NCBI GenBank assembly: GCA_963792895.1
Contig: CAWBYA010000003.1
Coordinates: forward strand, 434,001 to 498,000
Length of the DNA stretch: 64,000 nt
Origin: UBA6912 sp963792895
GTDB taxonomy: Bacteria > Actinomycetota > Acidimicrobiia > Spongiisociales > UBA5794
Reading direction: 5' to 3'
Position 1 is the stretch's first letter. Every line of letters begins with the position of its first letter. Below, piece by piece: positions 34,429 to 43,582 of the stretch. Below the pieces are notes generated by a model that was not told the DNA's origin, did no database searches, and saw only the letters and a program-made list of their open reading frames with translations. A program made the translations under genes and the position numbers.

Positions 34429-35483
34429 GCGGAGACCTCTATTGCGGGAAGTGTGTTCGACTGCCGGCGTCCGTGGACCTCGAGTACCGATCGGGCTATG
34501 TCTCCGGCTGGGCCGTCCGAGACGCGAGCAACCCGGCGCAAGTGCATGCGGCCGACCGCTCCGAGACGACCCAGCGCAACGGCGCCGGCTTCCCTGACTT
34601 CCCAGGAGCCGTCGAACAGTGCCGGCACGATGAGCGACGCGTCCTCCGTCACAGCGATGCGGCCAAGCGCCTCGATGGCCGCCGCACGGACTCGCAGGTC
34701 GGAGTCCTCGGCAACGGCCAGTACGGCGCTCCGTGCGACGTGTCCGCCGAACGTCCCGAGTGCGGCGACGGCCGCTGCCCGCACCACAGAGTCTGCATGG
34801 TCGATGTGGCCACGTAGGCCCGCGAGTGCTCGCGGGTCGCCCTGGCGTGCGGCGATCTCGAGCAATGCGAGCGTGCTTCGCTGTGAAGCGTTCGGGGCTG
34901 AGAGCGCGGCCGATACTGCGTCGACAGCGTGCCGGCCGGAACGAATGAGCGCATCTCGGGCGGCCAGCCGGCAGGCGAGCGACTCATCATCGAGCATCGA
35001 AGCAAGCCGTGGGCACAATGACGGTTGCGGAGACGTTGCGATCGCTCTCGCCGCCTCTGCCCTCACGAGGGGCTTGTCGTCGTCGAGCATCTGAATGGTT
35101 TCCCGATCTATGGCACCCAGGGCTGTGTGGATTTGCGCACCCTGGAGGCGGTACCGCCAGCGCCTGCTCCTGCGCCACCGGTCGGCCATCGTGTGCACCC
35201 CGGCTTGGCGCGCGAGGTCAATGACCCGCATCCGGTCGCGTCCCGCCAATTGGGACGCCAGCTCGGCGAGCAGGCGTCCCGCATGGGCTGGTCTGAGGCG
35301 GGTGAGCGCGTGGGAGAGAGTCTGCTCGTCGGGGTCACCGGCGTGCTGGATGAGATGGCCTCGGACGAGGGCGATTCGCTTGTCGCGACCCCTGCGGACG
35401 ATCGCCTCCAACGCCATGATGGCGATCCCAGTCGCGAAGAGAATCGCCTCCAGTGCTGCGAGCCAGAGCAAGAGGGAACGCAT
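34425..35483 (-). CDS. membrane-anchored HEAT-repeat protein
   Basis: A 352-aa protein with one N-terminal membrane helix (LLLWLAALEAILFATGIAIM) and about seven HEAT-like helical repeats (DDDKPLVRAEAARAIATS, DDESLACRLAARDALIRSG, DSDLRVRAAAIEALGRIAV, FDGSWEVREAGAVALGRLGA). Such repeats usually bind other proteins. It sits between the receiver/GGDEF-like protein and the glycosyltransferase with coupled starts, so it may link the signal to the synthase. No enzyme motif seen. Confidence 0.85.
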   Translation of the reverse strand: MRSLLLWLAALEAILFATGIAIMALEAIVRRGRDKRIALVRGHLIQHAGDPDEQTLSHALTRLRPAHAGRLLAELASQLAGRDRMRVIDLARQAGVHTMADRWRRSRRWRYRLQGAQIHTALGAIDRETIQMLDDDKPLVRAEAARAIATSPQPSLCPRLASMLDDESLACRLAARDALIRSGRHAVDAVSAALSAPNASQRSTLALLEIAARQGDPRALAGLRGHIDHADSVVRAAAVAALGTFGGHVARSAVLAVAEDSDLRVRAAAIEALGRIAVTEDASLIVPALFDGSWEVREAGAVALGRLGAVGRMHLRRVARVSDGPAGDIARSVLEVHGRRQSNTLPAIEVSA

Positions 35484-35489
35484 CTGCGA

Positions 35490-37529
35490 TCAACTCGGAA
35501 GGTGGTGCCGCAGGCGCTCGATGAGCACGGGCACGCTGAAAGGCTTCCCGACGTGGTCGACCGCACCCATCGCCAGCGCCTCGATCACGTCGGCCTCGGC
35601 GGTCCGGGCCGTCAGCATCACCACTCGGGTGCGGCTCAGCGCATTGATCTCCGCGAGGCGGCGGAGCACGGCCATGCCGCTCATCCCGGGGAGGTTGACG
35701 TCGAGCAGCACTACTCGCGGTTGGAGCGAGGGAGGGGTGGCGTCGGTGCCCACCAACGCTTCCACTGCCTCCACGCCGTCGCGCAGCCAACGGGAGCGGT
35801 AGCCGCGAGTCGTGAGGGCATGGGCAACGAGCTCGGCGAGTTGTTCATCGTCTTCCACGATCGCAACGTCGACGAGTGCCGGGTCGTCTTCTGGGTTCCA
35901 GCCGGCGGGGAGAACACGATTACCGCCCATGTCGGCTGCCGCAGCTGCTGCATCGTCGGCCGCGTACACGAGCTGATCGACCGTGATGCCATCCGCCGGG
36001 AACTCGGCCACCCCGCCGCTCAACGTGATCGAGACTCGCTCGCCGGTGATGGTGATAACCGGCTCCATGCGGATCTGTTCGAGGACATCGGCTACCCGTT
36101 GAACGGCGTCGAGTTTCGGGAGCCCGAACATCCCGATCAGGAAACGCCCTGTCGCCCACGATGCGACGATCTCGCGCCCGCGGAATTGGCGGCGCAGGCT
36201 TGTGGCCACGCTCGTGAGGATGCGGTCGCCGACCTCGTGGCCATGGGTTCGGGTCGCTCGGTTCAGGCCGTCGACTTCGACTAGAGCGAGAGCAGCGGGC
36301 GCATGGCTCCGATCGGCGGATGCGAGCAGCCTCTCGAGCTCGCGGTGCCCGGCGCGGCGATGGGGGAGGCCGGTGAGGACGTCGCTGTCGGCAAGCTCCT
36401 GCAGCAGACGGAGTCGCTCGAGGCGATTGCGGATCCGGCCGGCCAGCACCGGCCCCACGACCGGTTTCGCGACGAAGTCGTCGGCGCCCGCTCGAAATGC
36501 CGCTCGCAGCGTGTCGCCGTCTGTGTGGCCCGTGAGTACCAGCACCGGGAGGTTGGTCCATCGCGGGTCGGCGCGGAGAGCTTCGCACAGTTCGGCACCC
36601 GTTACGTTGGGCATCTCCCAATCGAGGACGACGATGTCGGGTGTCGCTGTTTCGAGAGTCGTCCAGAGAGGTCCCGGGTCGTTGAGCGTGTCGACCACGA
36701 AGCCGTCCGCTTCCAGCAGGGCCCGAGCCTGGTTGAGGACGTGGTCATCGTCGTCGACCATGAGCACCCGGGCGCTCTCGTTGCGCTCGTCGCCGATGAG
36801 GTCGACGACCGCCTGGATGATGTGTGTCGGGTCGGTGTCGAGATCGATGAAGCGTGCTACCCCGCGCCGGCTTGCCTGGACCCGGTCCATCACGTTCGTG
36901 CCGTTACCGATCAGGATCGTCGGTGTTCGGGGATCTTGCTTGTCGAGCGCATCGAGGAGCTTCATGGCGCTCGCTCCGCCGTCGCCGTTGTCGATCGGCA
37001 GGACGACTACACCTGGCCGCGACGTTTGGACCATCGCCTCGGCTTCGGAAGGCGACCTCGCCTGGAGAACCGTCAGAGCCCTGTCCGAGGCGGCGACGGC
37101 GACGGCATGGCGCCACGACTGGTCTGAATGGATCACCAGAATCGTTCCGGTCGTGCTGACGGCCGGGGTCTCCGCCTGGGCCGAGGCCGCAGACGGGGGC
37201 TCAGCGACGTCGAGCTCAACGGTGAGCTGTTCGACCAACTCGGCGCATACGATCACTCCATCCATGTCGAGGGGACCTGCAGCCATCCTCTGCTCGAGTT
37301 CGCGTGCCAGCCCGGCAGCGCGGAGGAACCCGTATGCCCCCACGCTTCCGATCAGTTTGTGTGCAGTCCGTTCTGCGGAGTGTCTGGCCTCGTCGTCCAG
37401 GGTTCCGTCGGAGGCTGCGGCGATCGCATCTTCGAGCGTCGCCGCTTGATCGAGCAAAGCTCCGCGATTGCGTTCCCAGAGCGCCCGGAGGCCGGTGGCG
37501 AGGTCGGCGCTCAAGATGCCGGTGGTCAT
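35490..37529 (-). CDS. HPt-REC-REC-degenerate GGDEF-REC signalling protein
   Basis: A 679-aa protein. Residues 1-100 form an HPt domain (HSAERTAHKLIGSVGAYGFL, phospho-His in AHKL). A first receiver-like domain lacks the phospho-Asp (VVVLPIDNGDG). The second receiver is intact (VLMVDDDDHVLN, IVVLDWEMPNVTG). A GGDEF-fold domain begins SDVLTGLPHRRAGHRELERL, but its active motif is ATGRF (VASWATGRFLIGM), so it should not make c-di-GMP. The last receiver is intact (VAIVEDDEQ, VVLLDVNLPGMSG, Lys in HVGKPFS). The HPt suggests it ends the phosphorelay begun by the upstream hybrid kinase. ATG 37529 overlaps the CheY-like gene stop. Confidence 0.87.
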   Translation of the reverse strand: MTTGILSADLATGLRALWERNRGALLDQAATLEDAIAAASDGTLDDEARHSAERTAHKLIGSVGAYGFLRAAGLARELEQRMAAGPLDMDGVIVCAELVEQLTVELDVAEPPSAASAQAETPAVSTTGTILVIHSDQSWRHAVAVAASDRALTVLQARSPSEAEAMVQTSRPGVVVLPIDNGDGGASAMKLLDALDKQDPRTPTILIGNGTNVMDRVQASRRGVARFIDLDTDPTHIIQAVVDLIGDERNESARVLMVDDDDHVLNQARALLEADGFVVDTLNDPGPLWTTLETATPDIVVLDWEMPNVTGAELCEALRADPRWTNLPVLVLTGHTDGDTLRAAFRAGADDFVAKPVVGPVLAGRIRNRLERLRLLQELADSDVLTGLPHRRAGHRELERLLASADRSHAPAALALVEVDGLNRATRTHGHEVGDRILTSVATSLRRQFRGREIVASWATGRFLIGMFGLPKLDAVQRVADVLEQIRMEPVITITGERVSITLSGGVAEFPADGITVDQLVYAADDAAAAAADMGGNRVLPAGWNPEDDPALVDVAIVEDDEQLAELVAHALTTRGYRSRWLRDGVEAVEALVGTDATPPSLQPRVVLLDVNLPGMSGMAVLRRLAEINALSRTRVVMLTARTAEADVIEALAMGAVDHVGKPFSVPVLIERLRHHLPS

Positions 37530-37906
37530 CCGCTCCACCCGAGTATGCGGGAGAGCTCCGTCGGTAGTTGCATCGCATCGAAAGGCTTGGAGATCACACC
37601 GGCGACACCGAGGTCGGCGAACTGTTGACCGTCGGTGCCCATCACTTTCGCGGTGAGGAGCACGACCGGCACGTCTCGGGTCGTCTCGATCGCTTGGAGG
37701 CGCCGGAACGTCGTCGGCCCGTCCATGCCGGGCATCATCACGTCGAGCAGGATCGCGTCCGGCGGCTCTTCGGAGGCCGCGACGACTCCATCCTCTCCGC
37801 ACGATGCGGTTCGCACGGAGAACCCGCCAACGGCCTCGAGGCTCATCTGCGCAATGGCGCGGACGTCGTCGTCATCGTCGATCACCAGAATCTGCGGAGT
37901 TGCCAT
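37526..37906 (-). CDS. single-domain CheY-like response regulator
   Basis: A 126-aa stand-alone receiver: ILVIDDDDDVRAIAQMSLEA, phospho-Asp in AILLDVMMPGMDG, VVLLTAKV and Lys in VISKPFDAMQL. It starts directly after the kinase stop (the stop ends 3 bp before its ATG) and its own stop overlaps the next ATG. It is a likely shuttle between kinase and HPt protein. Confidence 0.92.
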   Translation of the reverse strand: MATPQILVIDDDDDVRAIAQMSLEAVGGFSVRTASCGEDGVVAASEEPPDAILLDVMMPGMDGPTTFRRLQAIETTRDVPVVLLTAKVMGTDGQQFADLGVAGVISKPFDAMQLPTELSRILGWSG

Positions 37907-37908
37907 GG

Positions 37909-40401
37909 TCACACCCCAACCTTCTCTTCCATTGTCTGCTTCATGATCTCGAGGACACGGTCTTGCACGGCCGCGGGCGTCGCCCGTGACTTCACGAACA
38001 CCCGATCCATGCCGACACCGATGCGGCGGAGCTCTGCTGCGTCGACGTCGAGGAGTGTGTAAACGGCGACGGCGACTTGGTCGAGTTGGTTGTGGTCGCG
38101 CAGCCAGTCGAGCACATCGATTCCGCTGCCGTCCCGCAGGTTGAGGTCGAGCAGGATGGCGTTTGGCAAGGCTCGTTCGCACCACGCCCGGGCCTCTTCG
38201 GCCGAGGCAGCGTGGGCGGCCCTCACCCCACGGTCGGAGAAACCGGTGGTCATGACCTCGGCGAGGTCGAGGTCGTCCTCGACGACGAGCACGATCGGCA
38301 GCCGGCCGGGGCCTGCGAGCGCGCTGCCAACCGTCGGCAGCAGGTCGCGATCGGTGAGGTTCCGGTTGAGGTAGCCGTGCACCTGAACAGGGGCACTTCC
38401 CGGGCTGGGAGGAGGCTCGGTGCCCAGGATGATGACCGGGGTGGAAGCAGTCTCGTCGAGTTCGGCAAGGGTGGCAGCCACCTCCCACCCGTCGGCGTCG
38501 GAGAGCACGGCGTCGACCAGGATCACCATCGGGTGTCCCTTGACGGCGTTGTCGATCCCTTCCTCGGCCGACGCGGCAGAAACGGCTTGATAGCCGTCCG
38601 CCGCCAAGATGCTCATCGCGGTCTCGCACACCTCGTCGTCTCCGCTGATGATCAGCACCAGCGGACCATGTCCGCGCGTCGTCTGCGCACTTGTCGGCTG
38701 TGGCAGGGTGAAGGAGAACGTGCTGCCCTCACCGAGCGTGCTCTCCACCCAGATGCGGCCGCCGTGCTGGCGCACCAAGCCGTCGCAGATCGCAAGGCCG
38801 AGCCCCGTCCCGCCTTTGCGCCGTGAATCCGAGGCATCGACCTGCTCGAACCGTCCGAATATCTTCTCCCGATGTGACGGTGGGATGCCGCGGCCCTGGT
38901 CGACGACGTCCACCTGGACCTGACCTTCCCGAGTGTGTCCTCGGACCAGTACCTCCTGGCCGGACTCGCTGAATTTGACGGCATTGCTGACGAGGTTGGT
39001 CAGGATCTGCCGCAGCCGGTCAGGGTCGACGAGGACGGGCAGCGACGCCGGACATACAGCTCGCAGTCCGATACCCGCCTGGTCCGCCATCACGCGATTC
39101 TCTTCGAGCGTCGCATCCATGAGGGTGCGTAGGTTGCACGTCTCCAAACGAAGCAGCGCCTTGCCCGACTCGAGCCGCTCGATGTCCAGCATGTCGTTGA
39201 TGAGGCGCGACAACCTGTCCGCATTGGAGGATGCGATCTGGACGACGTCGAGCGCTTTTGACTCCAGCAGGCCCAGGGCTCCTCCGGCCAGCAGGCCGAG
39301 TGCCCCACGGACCGACGTCAGCGGCGTGCGCAGCTCGTGGCTCACAACGGAGATGAACTCGTCTTTCTGCCGCTGCGCCGCACGCAACTCAGACACATCG
39401 CGGAACACGACGACGGCCCCTCCTCCATCGAGTGGGGCGACGCTGTGGTCGACCTCGAGGGGAGAGCCATCCGGCGTCCAGTAGACGGAGGTGGTGATGT
39501 CGATCCTGTGACGCTCGGTGGTCGCCCTGACGATCTCGCACTCATCGATCGGTGCAGGTGTGCCGTCGCGCCGGGAGTGATGGAAGACGTCGTGTGCATC
39601 GACGCCGAGCAACTCGTCGAGGTCGCGATCGAGCAGGCGACACGCCATGGGATTGGCGAACGTGACTCGACCGTCGGCGTCGATCTCGTAGATGCCCTCG
39701 CCGGCAGCCGTGAGCAGTGAGCCGTGGCTGCCTGCGAGAAAGCCGAGCTCGGTGGAGAGGTGCCGCAGCCAGCGGGCGCGGCGGTGTTGGGAGCCGGCGA
39801 GCCACGCAGCCGTGACCGCAACTAGGAGCACCATCTGGGTCTGGAACAGCGACCACGCGAGCGGCTGAATGACGTCGGTCAGTTGATGCACCAGAAAGAA
39901 CCCTGCGAGTGACAGCGCACCAACGGCTACTACGAACTGCGGCGCTGCAGCGCTCGCTGCAAACACAAGAGCGAGGAGGTAGAGCGTGACAAACGGGCTC
40001 TCGATCGAGCCGTCGAGGATCATCAGCACAGTCGTGACGATGGGCAGGCTTGCAGCCCAGATCCCGAAGAAGAGGGATCGATGGTTGCCGCCGACGATGC
40101 GGTGGATCGGCAACGCAAGTACCGAAAGCGATCCGAGGAGCAGCAAGCTCAGAACGAAGATGATCGCAGCCCTATTGGTTCCAGATGTCTCGACGGCGAA
40201 GAACATCCCGGCGGCGGCGCTCCCGGCACCCATGGCCGCGCCCAGATGGGTCACATGCCGCCAGAATGCCTCGTCGACGTCGTCGAGGGCCGCCTCCACG
40301 GTCGCGACCCGCTCGTCGGTGGACGTGCTCCAGCCGAGGCCTCCGTTGCGGGGCCGGATGCGACTCGGGAAGACCCATCCTCTGCGTATGCCGTCAGGCA
40401 T
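37909..40401 (-). CDS. hybrid histidine kinase (membrane-PAS-HisKA-HATPase-REC-REC)
   Basis: An 830-aa protein. Six or more helices at residues 40-210 (AAIIFVLSLLLLGSLSVLAL, FVVAVGALSLAGFFLVHQLT) form a membrane sensor. A PAS domain (LTAAGEGIYEIDADGRVTFA) leads to HisKA with the phospho-His in FISVVSHELRTPLTSVRGAL and HATPase_c (LTNLVSNAVKFSESG, DQGRGIPPSHREKIFGRFEQ, GTGLGLAICDGLVRQHGG). Two C-terminal receivers follow (ILVDAVLSDADG; IVLVVEDDLDLAE with NAILLDLNLRDGSG). ATG 40401 has GAGGTG upstream; a GTG at 40431 is possible. First gene of the operon. The signal is unknown. Confidence 0.92.
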   Translation of the reverse strand: MPDGIRRGWVFPSRIRPRNGGLGWSTSTDERVATVEAALDDVDEAFWRHVTHLGAAMGAGSAAAGMFFAVETSGTNRAAIIFVLSLLLLGSLSVLALPIHRIVGGNHRSLFFGIWAASLPIVTTVLMILDGSIESPFVTLYLLALVFAASAAAPQFVVAVGALSLAGFFLVHQLTDVIQPLAWSLFQTQMVLLVAVTAAWLAGSQHRRARWLRHLSTELGFLAGSHGSLLTAAGEGIYEIDADGRVTFANPMACRLLDRDLDELLGVDAHDVFHHSRRDGTPAPIDECEIVRATTERHRIDITTSVYWTPDGSPLEVDHSVAPLDGGGAVVVFRDVSELRAAQRQKDEFISVVSHELRTPLTSVRGALGLLAGGALGLLESKALDVVQIASSNADRLSRLINDMLDIERLESGKALLRLETCNLRTLMDATLEENRVMADQAGIGLRAVCPASLPVLVDPDRLRQILTNLVSNAVKFSESGQEVLVRGHTREGQVQVDVVDQGRGIPPSHREKIFGRFEQVDASDSRRKGGTGLGLAICDGLVRQHGGRIWVESTLGEGSTFSFTLPQPTSAQTTRGHGPLVLIISGDDEVCETAMSILAADGYQAVSAASAEEGIDNAVKGHPMVILVDAVLSDADGWEVAATLAELDETASTPVIILGTEPPPSPGSAPVQVHGYLNRNLTDRDLLPTVGSALAGPGRLPIVLVVEDDLDLAEVMTTGFSDRGVRAAHAASAEEARAWCERALPNAILLDLNLRDGSGIDVLDWLRDHNQLDQVAVAVYTLLDVDAAELRRIGVGMDRVFVKSRATPAAVQDRVLEIMKQTMEEKVGV

Positions 40402-40574
40402 TGGTCTACACCTCTCTCCGTCCGCCACCACGTGCCGGCTCGGCCGGCGACGTCACCTTGGCTGTCGACACGCAGTCGCAAGACGCGTTGCTATCGATGA
40501 GCCCCACCGTGTGTACCTCGGCAGCGAGGGACGTGCCTTAAGTGCCGCCATCGGCGTTCCGTGGGTGGCTCCCG

Positions 40575-41342
40575 CTACTGCGTGACCGTCACGACGAGCG
40601 CACCATCGGACTGGCCGCTCGCTCCGCCACTCCTGTATCGAATAACGAGACCGACCTCGTACCGCCCGACAGGGACATTGGTCGTGTCCACCGAGAACCG
40701 AACGACGTCCGTTTCCCCAGCGTCGAGCACGGCGTCATGGTCGAGGCTTGTGGCATCACCGTACGCGGGGTAGGTGATCGGGAGTCCTCCGGCTTCGGCG
40801 GCGGCAACCGAGAATCCCTCGAGTTGGGGGGCGAGGCCCGAGTACGCGACCTCCACCCAGGTGGCGGCGCCGGCGGGTACGGTGACCTCCTCGGTGAGCT
40901 GTGCGAAGTCCTCACCTTGGTAGTCCACGAGGGGGATCTTCACCTTGAACTCGGACGAGTCTCGCCTTTCCCCGTTGTTCCATGAGGCCTGGACCGTGAT
41001 CTTCAGGTTCTTGCTCTTCTCGTCGTACGGAACATCGATTCGGATGGCCGTGAAGTCGATCTCGCCCGCGACCAGATCAGACGACTGGAACGGTGCGGTG
41101 TAGTCCCCGGTGCTCTCCGGGTAGGCGATCACAGCGTTGTCGTCATCTGTCACGACGACGCGAAAGTCCTCGAGGGCGTCCTCGGCCTCCCAAGTGAGAG
41201 CTAGCCACGCGGATCCGCCCTTTACGACCGCGGCAGCATCCTCGGTCAGGAGTTCCGGCTTCTTCAACTTGGCGAACGCCGGCTGGGCCGTGAGAGCAAC
41301 GAGGCCGATGGCGAGGAGTAGGACGAAGAGGCGCCGCATCAT
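40575..41342 (-). CDS. secreted beta-rich protein of unknown function
   Basis: A 255-aa protein with a signal peptide (LFVLLLAIGLVALTAQPAFA) and two probable Ig-like modules (GGSAWLALTWEAEDALEDFR, EEVTVPAGAATWVEVAYSGL) ending VRYRSGGASGQSDGALVVTV-like strands. No Cys pairs or catalytic motif. ATG 41342 overlaps the stop of the upstream lipoprotein (ATGA), so the two are coupled and may form one surface assembly. Confidence 0.75.
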   Translation of the reverse strand: MMRRLFVLLLAIGLVALTAQPAFAKLKKPELLTEDAAAVVKGGSAWLALTWEAEDALEDFRVVVTDDDNAVIAYPESTGDYTAPFQSSDLVAGEIDFTAIRIDVPYDEKSKNLKITVQASWNNGERRDSSEFKVKIPLVDYQGEDFAQLTEEVTVPAGAATWVEVAYSGLAPQLEGFSVAAAEAGGLPITYPAYGDATSLDHDAVLDAGETDVVRFSVDTTNVPVGRYEVGLVIRYRSGGASGQSDGALVVTVTQ

Positions 41343-41644
41343 GTCGCGCCACCGCACACATCGTGGTATGCGTCGGAGATCCGTGTGCGCAGGCCGGCAT
41401 CGTTGTCGATGGCCGCCTTGAAGCCGGCGTAGTCGTCTTGCGAGAGCCCGGCGCGATCGAGCAGAACGTTGAGCCCGTCGGCGGCACCACCCGCATCTGC
41501 GTATGCATAACGCGACACTTCACACAGCCACTGCGCCTCCACGGCGACCAGCGGATCGGGGGCCGCTCCACCCCCGCAGCCCGCGAGCAGGGCCGCACCG
41601 ACGGTCCCGAGCATTGCAGAGCGCCACATACCGAGTCGTCTCAT
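41339..41644 (-). CDS. small lipoprotein
   Basis: A 101-aa protein with signal peptide and lipobox LGTVGAALLAGCGGG. The mature part contains two further Cys (LCEVSRYAYADAGG, YHDVCGGAT) that could form a disulfide. No family recognised. It lies just upstream of the secreted beta-rich gene and downstream of the tRNA-Gly promoter region on the other strand. Confidence 0.75.
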   Translation of the reverse strand: MRRLGMWRSAMLGTVGAALLAGCGGGAAPDPLVAVEAQWLCEVSRYAYADAGGAADGLNVLLDRAGLSQDDYAGFKAAIDNDAGLRTRISDAYHDVCGGAT

Positions 41645-41754
41645 GCCTGCCTCGTCGGCACGAATCGCATCGACGAAAGCGTTTGGGTACAACCGCGCCG
41701 GTGTGCACTCACAGGCCGGCTGCGTCACACGGGGCTACTAACCTCCGGGCGCTC

Positions 41755-41825
41755 GCGGATGTAGCTCAATGGTAGAGCCCCAGCCTTCCAAGCTGGTTAT
41801 GCGGGTTCGATTCCCGTCATCCGCT
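41755..41825 (+). tRNA. tRNA-Gly (anticodon TCC)
   Basis: 71 nt with a GCGGATG/CATCCGC acceptor stem, anticodon loop CTTCCAA, T-loop GGTTCGATTCC and discriminator T. Confidence 0.95.
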
Positions 41826-41847
41826 CGCAGGCGGGTTCACCGACCGC

Positions 41848-41920
41848 GCCCCCGTAGCTCAGAGGACAGAGCAGGAGCCTTCTAAGCTCTTGGTCGAGGG
41901 TTCGAATCCTTCCGGGGGCA
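41848..41920 (+). tRNA. tRNA-Arg (anticodon TCT)
   Basis: 73 nt with a GCCCCCG/CGGGGGC acceptor stem, anticodon loop CTTCTAA, T-loop GGTTCGAATCC and discriminator A. 22 bp after tRNA-Gly. Confidence 0.94.
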
Positions 41921-41974
41921 CCGGGGAGGATTCCTTCCCATGGGAGCGGCCGGGAGGCTGCTCGCAGCAACATG

Positions 41975-42049
41975 GTGGCCGTAGCTCAGCTCGGTTAGAG
42001 CGCCTGGTTGTGGTCCAGGAGGTCGCGGGTTCAAATCCCGTCGGCCACC
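41975..42049 (+). tRNA. tRNA-His (anticodon GTG)
   Basis: GTGGCCG/CGGCCAC acceptor stem, anticodon loop TTGTGGT and T-loop GGTTCAAATCC. The base before the stem is G (41974) and the discriminator is C (42049), giving the extra G-1:C73 pair typical of tRNA-His. Confidence 0.95.
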
Positions 42050-42054
42050 CCAAT

Positions 42055-42087
42055 GCTCCACCCGCCGGTTTGTTCGGTGGGTGGAGC
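42055..42087 (+). terminator. 13-bp hairpin after the tRNA group
   Basis: The arms 42055-42067 (GCTCCACCCGCCG) and 42075-42087 pair fully with one G-U pair around GTTTGTT, 5 bp after tRNA-His. It separates the tRNA transcript from tig. Confidence 0.75.
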
Positions 42088-42172
42088 GATCCCGCCACAG
42101 GCGAAGGCAGCTTCGGCGACGGCGGTAAGTGAAATGTCGCCGTCAACGCCCCCTCACCGTGGAGAAGACACT

Positions 42173-43582
42173 GTGCACACCGACGTCGTAGACGCAGGCC
42201 CGTTCGAGCGGATGTTGACGCTCCACCTCGAGGAGGCGGAGCTCGAAGACGCCAAGAACGCTGCCGCTCGCAAGCTGTCGACGCAGCTCAAGATCAAGGG
42301 ATTCCGGCCCGGCAAAGCGCCTCGGGCAATCGTCGAGCGCATGGTGGGGCCGGAGACGTTGCGGTCCGAGGCGCTCGAGGACGCCTTGCCCGCGCTGGTC
42401 GCCTCCGCGCTCGAGGACATCGACATCGATCCGGTGACGGCCCCTCAGATCGCCGAAGTGCGCGACGTCGACGAGGGCGGGGTGGAAGTGGACGTCAAGT
42501 TGACGTTGTGGCCGACCGTCGATGAGGTGCCCGACTTCGCTCGACGTATCGAGGTCGAGATCCCGGTGGTCGAGGAAGAAGAGCTCCAGGCGCAGATCGA
42601 TCGAGCACGCAGCCAGTATGCCGAGCTCGAAGACGTGAACCGAGAGGCGAACGAAGGTGACTTCGTGCTCGTCAACGTGTCCGCCACCCACGGTGGCAAG
42701 GTGCTCGACGATGTGACCGCCAACGACCTCCTCTACGAAGTCGGTTCGCAATCGTTCATCCCCGGTCTCGACGAGCTCGTCTCGGGCGTGACCGCCGGGA
42801 CCATCAAGGACGGTCCCGCCGTTCTCCCCAGCGGCTTCGGTGACCATGCAGGCGAAGAGGTCACGCTTCGTGTCCTCGTCAAAGGGGTCAAGCAGAAGAA
42901 GCTCCCCGAGCTGACCGATGACTGGGTGTCGGACGTCTCGGAATTCGAGACGGTGGACGAGCTCACCGGGCAGCTTCGCGATGGCCTGATGGCCATGAAG
43001 CTGAACGCGACCCGCGGCGCATATCGCGACAAGCTGCTGAGCGAGTTGATCGAGGAGCTCTCGGTCGACCTGCCGGAAGCGCTCGTCGAAGCCGAACTGG
43101 AATCCTCACTCCACAACCTCGTTCACAGCCTGCAGGAGCAGGGGCTCGATCTCGGCACGTATCTGACGGTCACCGGCCAGGATCAGCGGGCGTTTGTCGA
43201 AGATCTGCGCCACGGCGCCGTCCGGTCGCTGCAGACGCGGATCCTCCTCGAGGGGGTGGCCAAGGTCGAGGGAATCGAGGTGCAGGACGAAGAGATCGAC
43301 ACCGTCCTGGCCCAGATGGCAGAGGGTTCAGGGCGTGATGAGGCGGACCTCAAAGCCGTCCTGGTGGCCAACGGTCAAGACAGTGTGCTGGCCGGTGATA
43401 TCCTGAGGCGGAAGGCACTGGATCGGATCCTTGAAGCATCGACAGCCGTCGACGCCGAGGGCAAGCCGGTCGACCTGAGTCTCCGGGCCGATGATGACGA
43501 GGACGACCCGGAGGATGCGGTGCCTGACGCAAGCTCGGTCGGTGACCAGGACGCCGGCCCCGACGTCGACGAGGATGCATGA
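42173..43582 (+). CDS. tig: trigger factor (ribosome-associated chaperone)
   Basis: A 469-aa protein. The ribosome-binding motif GFRPGKAPRAIVE is followed by the FKBP-like PPIase domain (EGDFVLVNVSATHGGKVLDD, SFIPGLDELVSGVTAGTIKD) and the C-terminal cradle, ending in a very acidic tail (DDDEDDPEDAVPD). GTG 42173 is chosen for its GGAG 8 bp upstream; an ATG at 42134 lacks a site. The stop overlaps clpP (ATGA), giving the usual tig-clpP-clpX order. Confidence 0.94.
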   Translation: MHTDVVDAGPFERMLTLHLEEAELEDAKNAAARKLSTQLKIKGFRPGKAPRAIVERMVGPETLRSEALEDALPALVASALEDIDIDPVTAPQIAEVRDVDEGGVEVDVKLTLWPTVDEVPDFARRIEVEIPVVEEEELQAQIDRARSQYAELEDVNREANEGDFVLVNVSATHGGKVLDDVTANDLLYEVGSQSFIPGLDELVSGVTAGTIKDGPAVLPSGFGDHAGEEVTLRVLVKGVKQKKLPELTDDWVSDVSEFETVDELTGQLRDGLMAMKLNATRGAYRDKLLSELIEELSVDLPEALVEAELESSLHNLVHSLQEQGLDLGTYLTVTGQDQRAFVEDLRHGAVRSLQTRILLEGVAKVEGIEVQDEEIDTVLAQMAEGSGRDEADLKAVLVANGQDSVLAGDILRRKALDRILEASTAVDAEGKPVDLSLRADDDEDDPEDAVPDASSVGDQDAGPDVDEDA

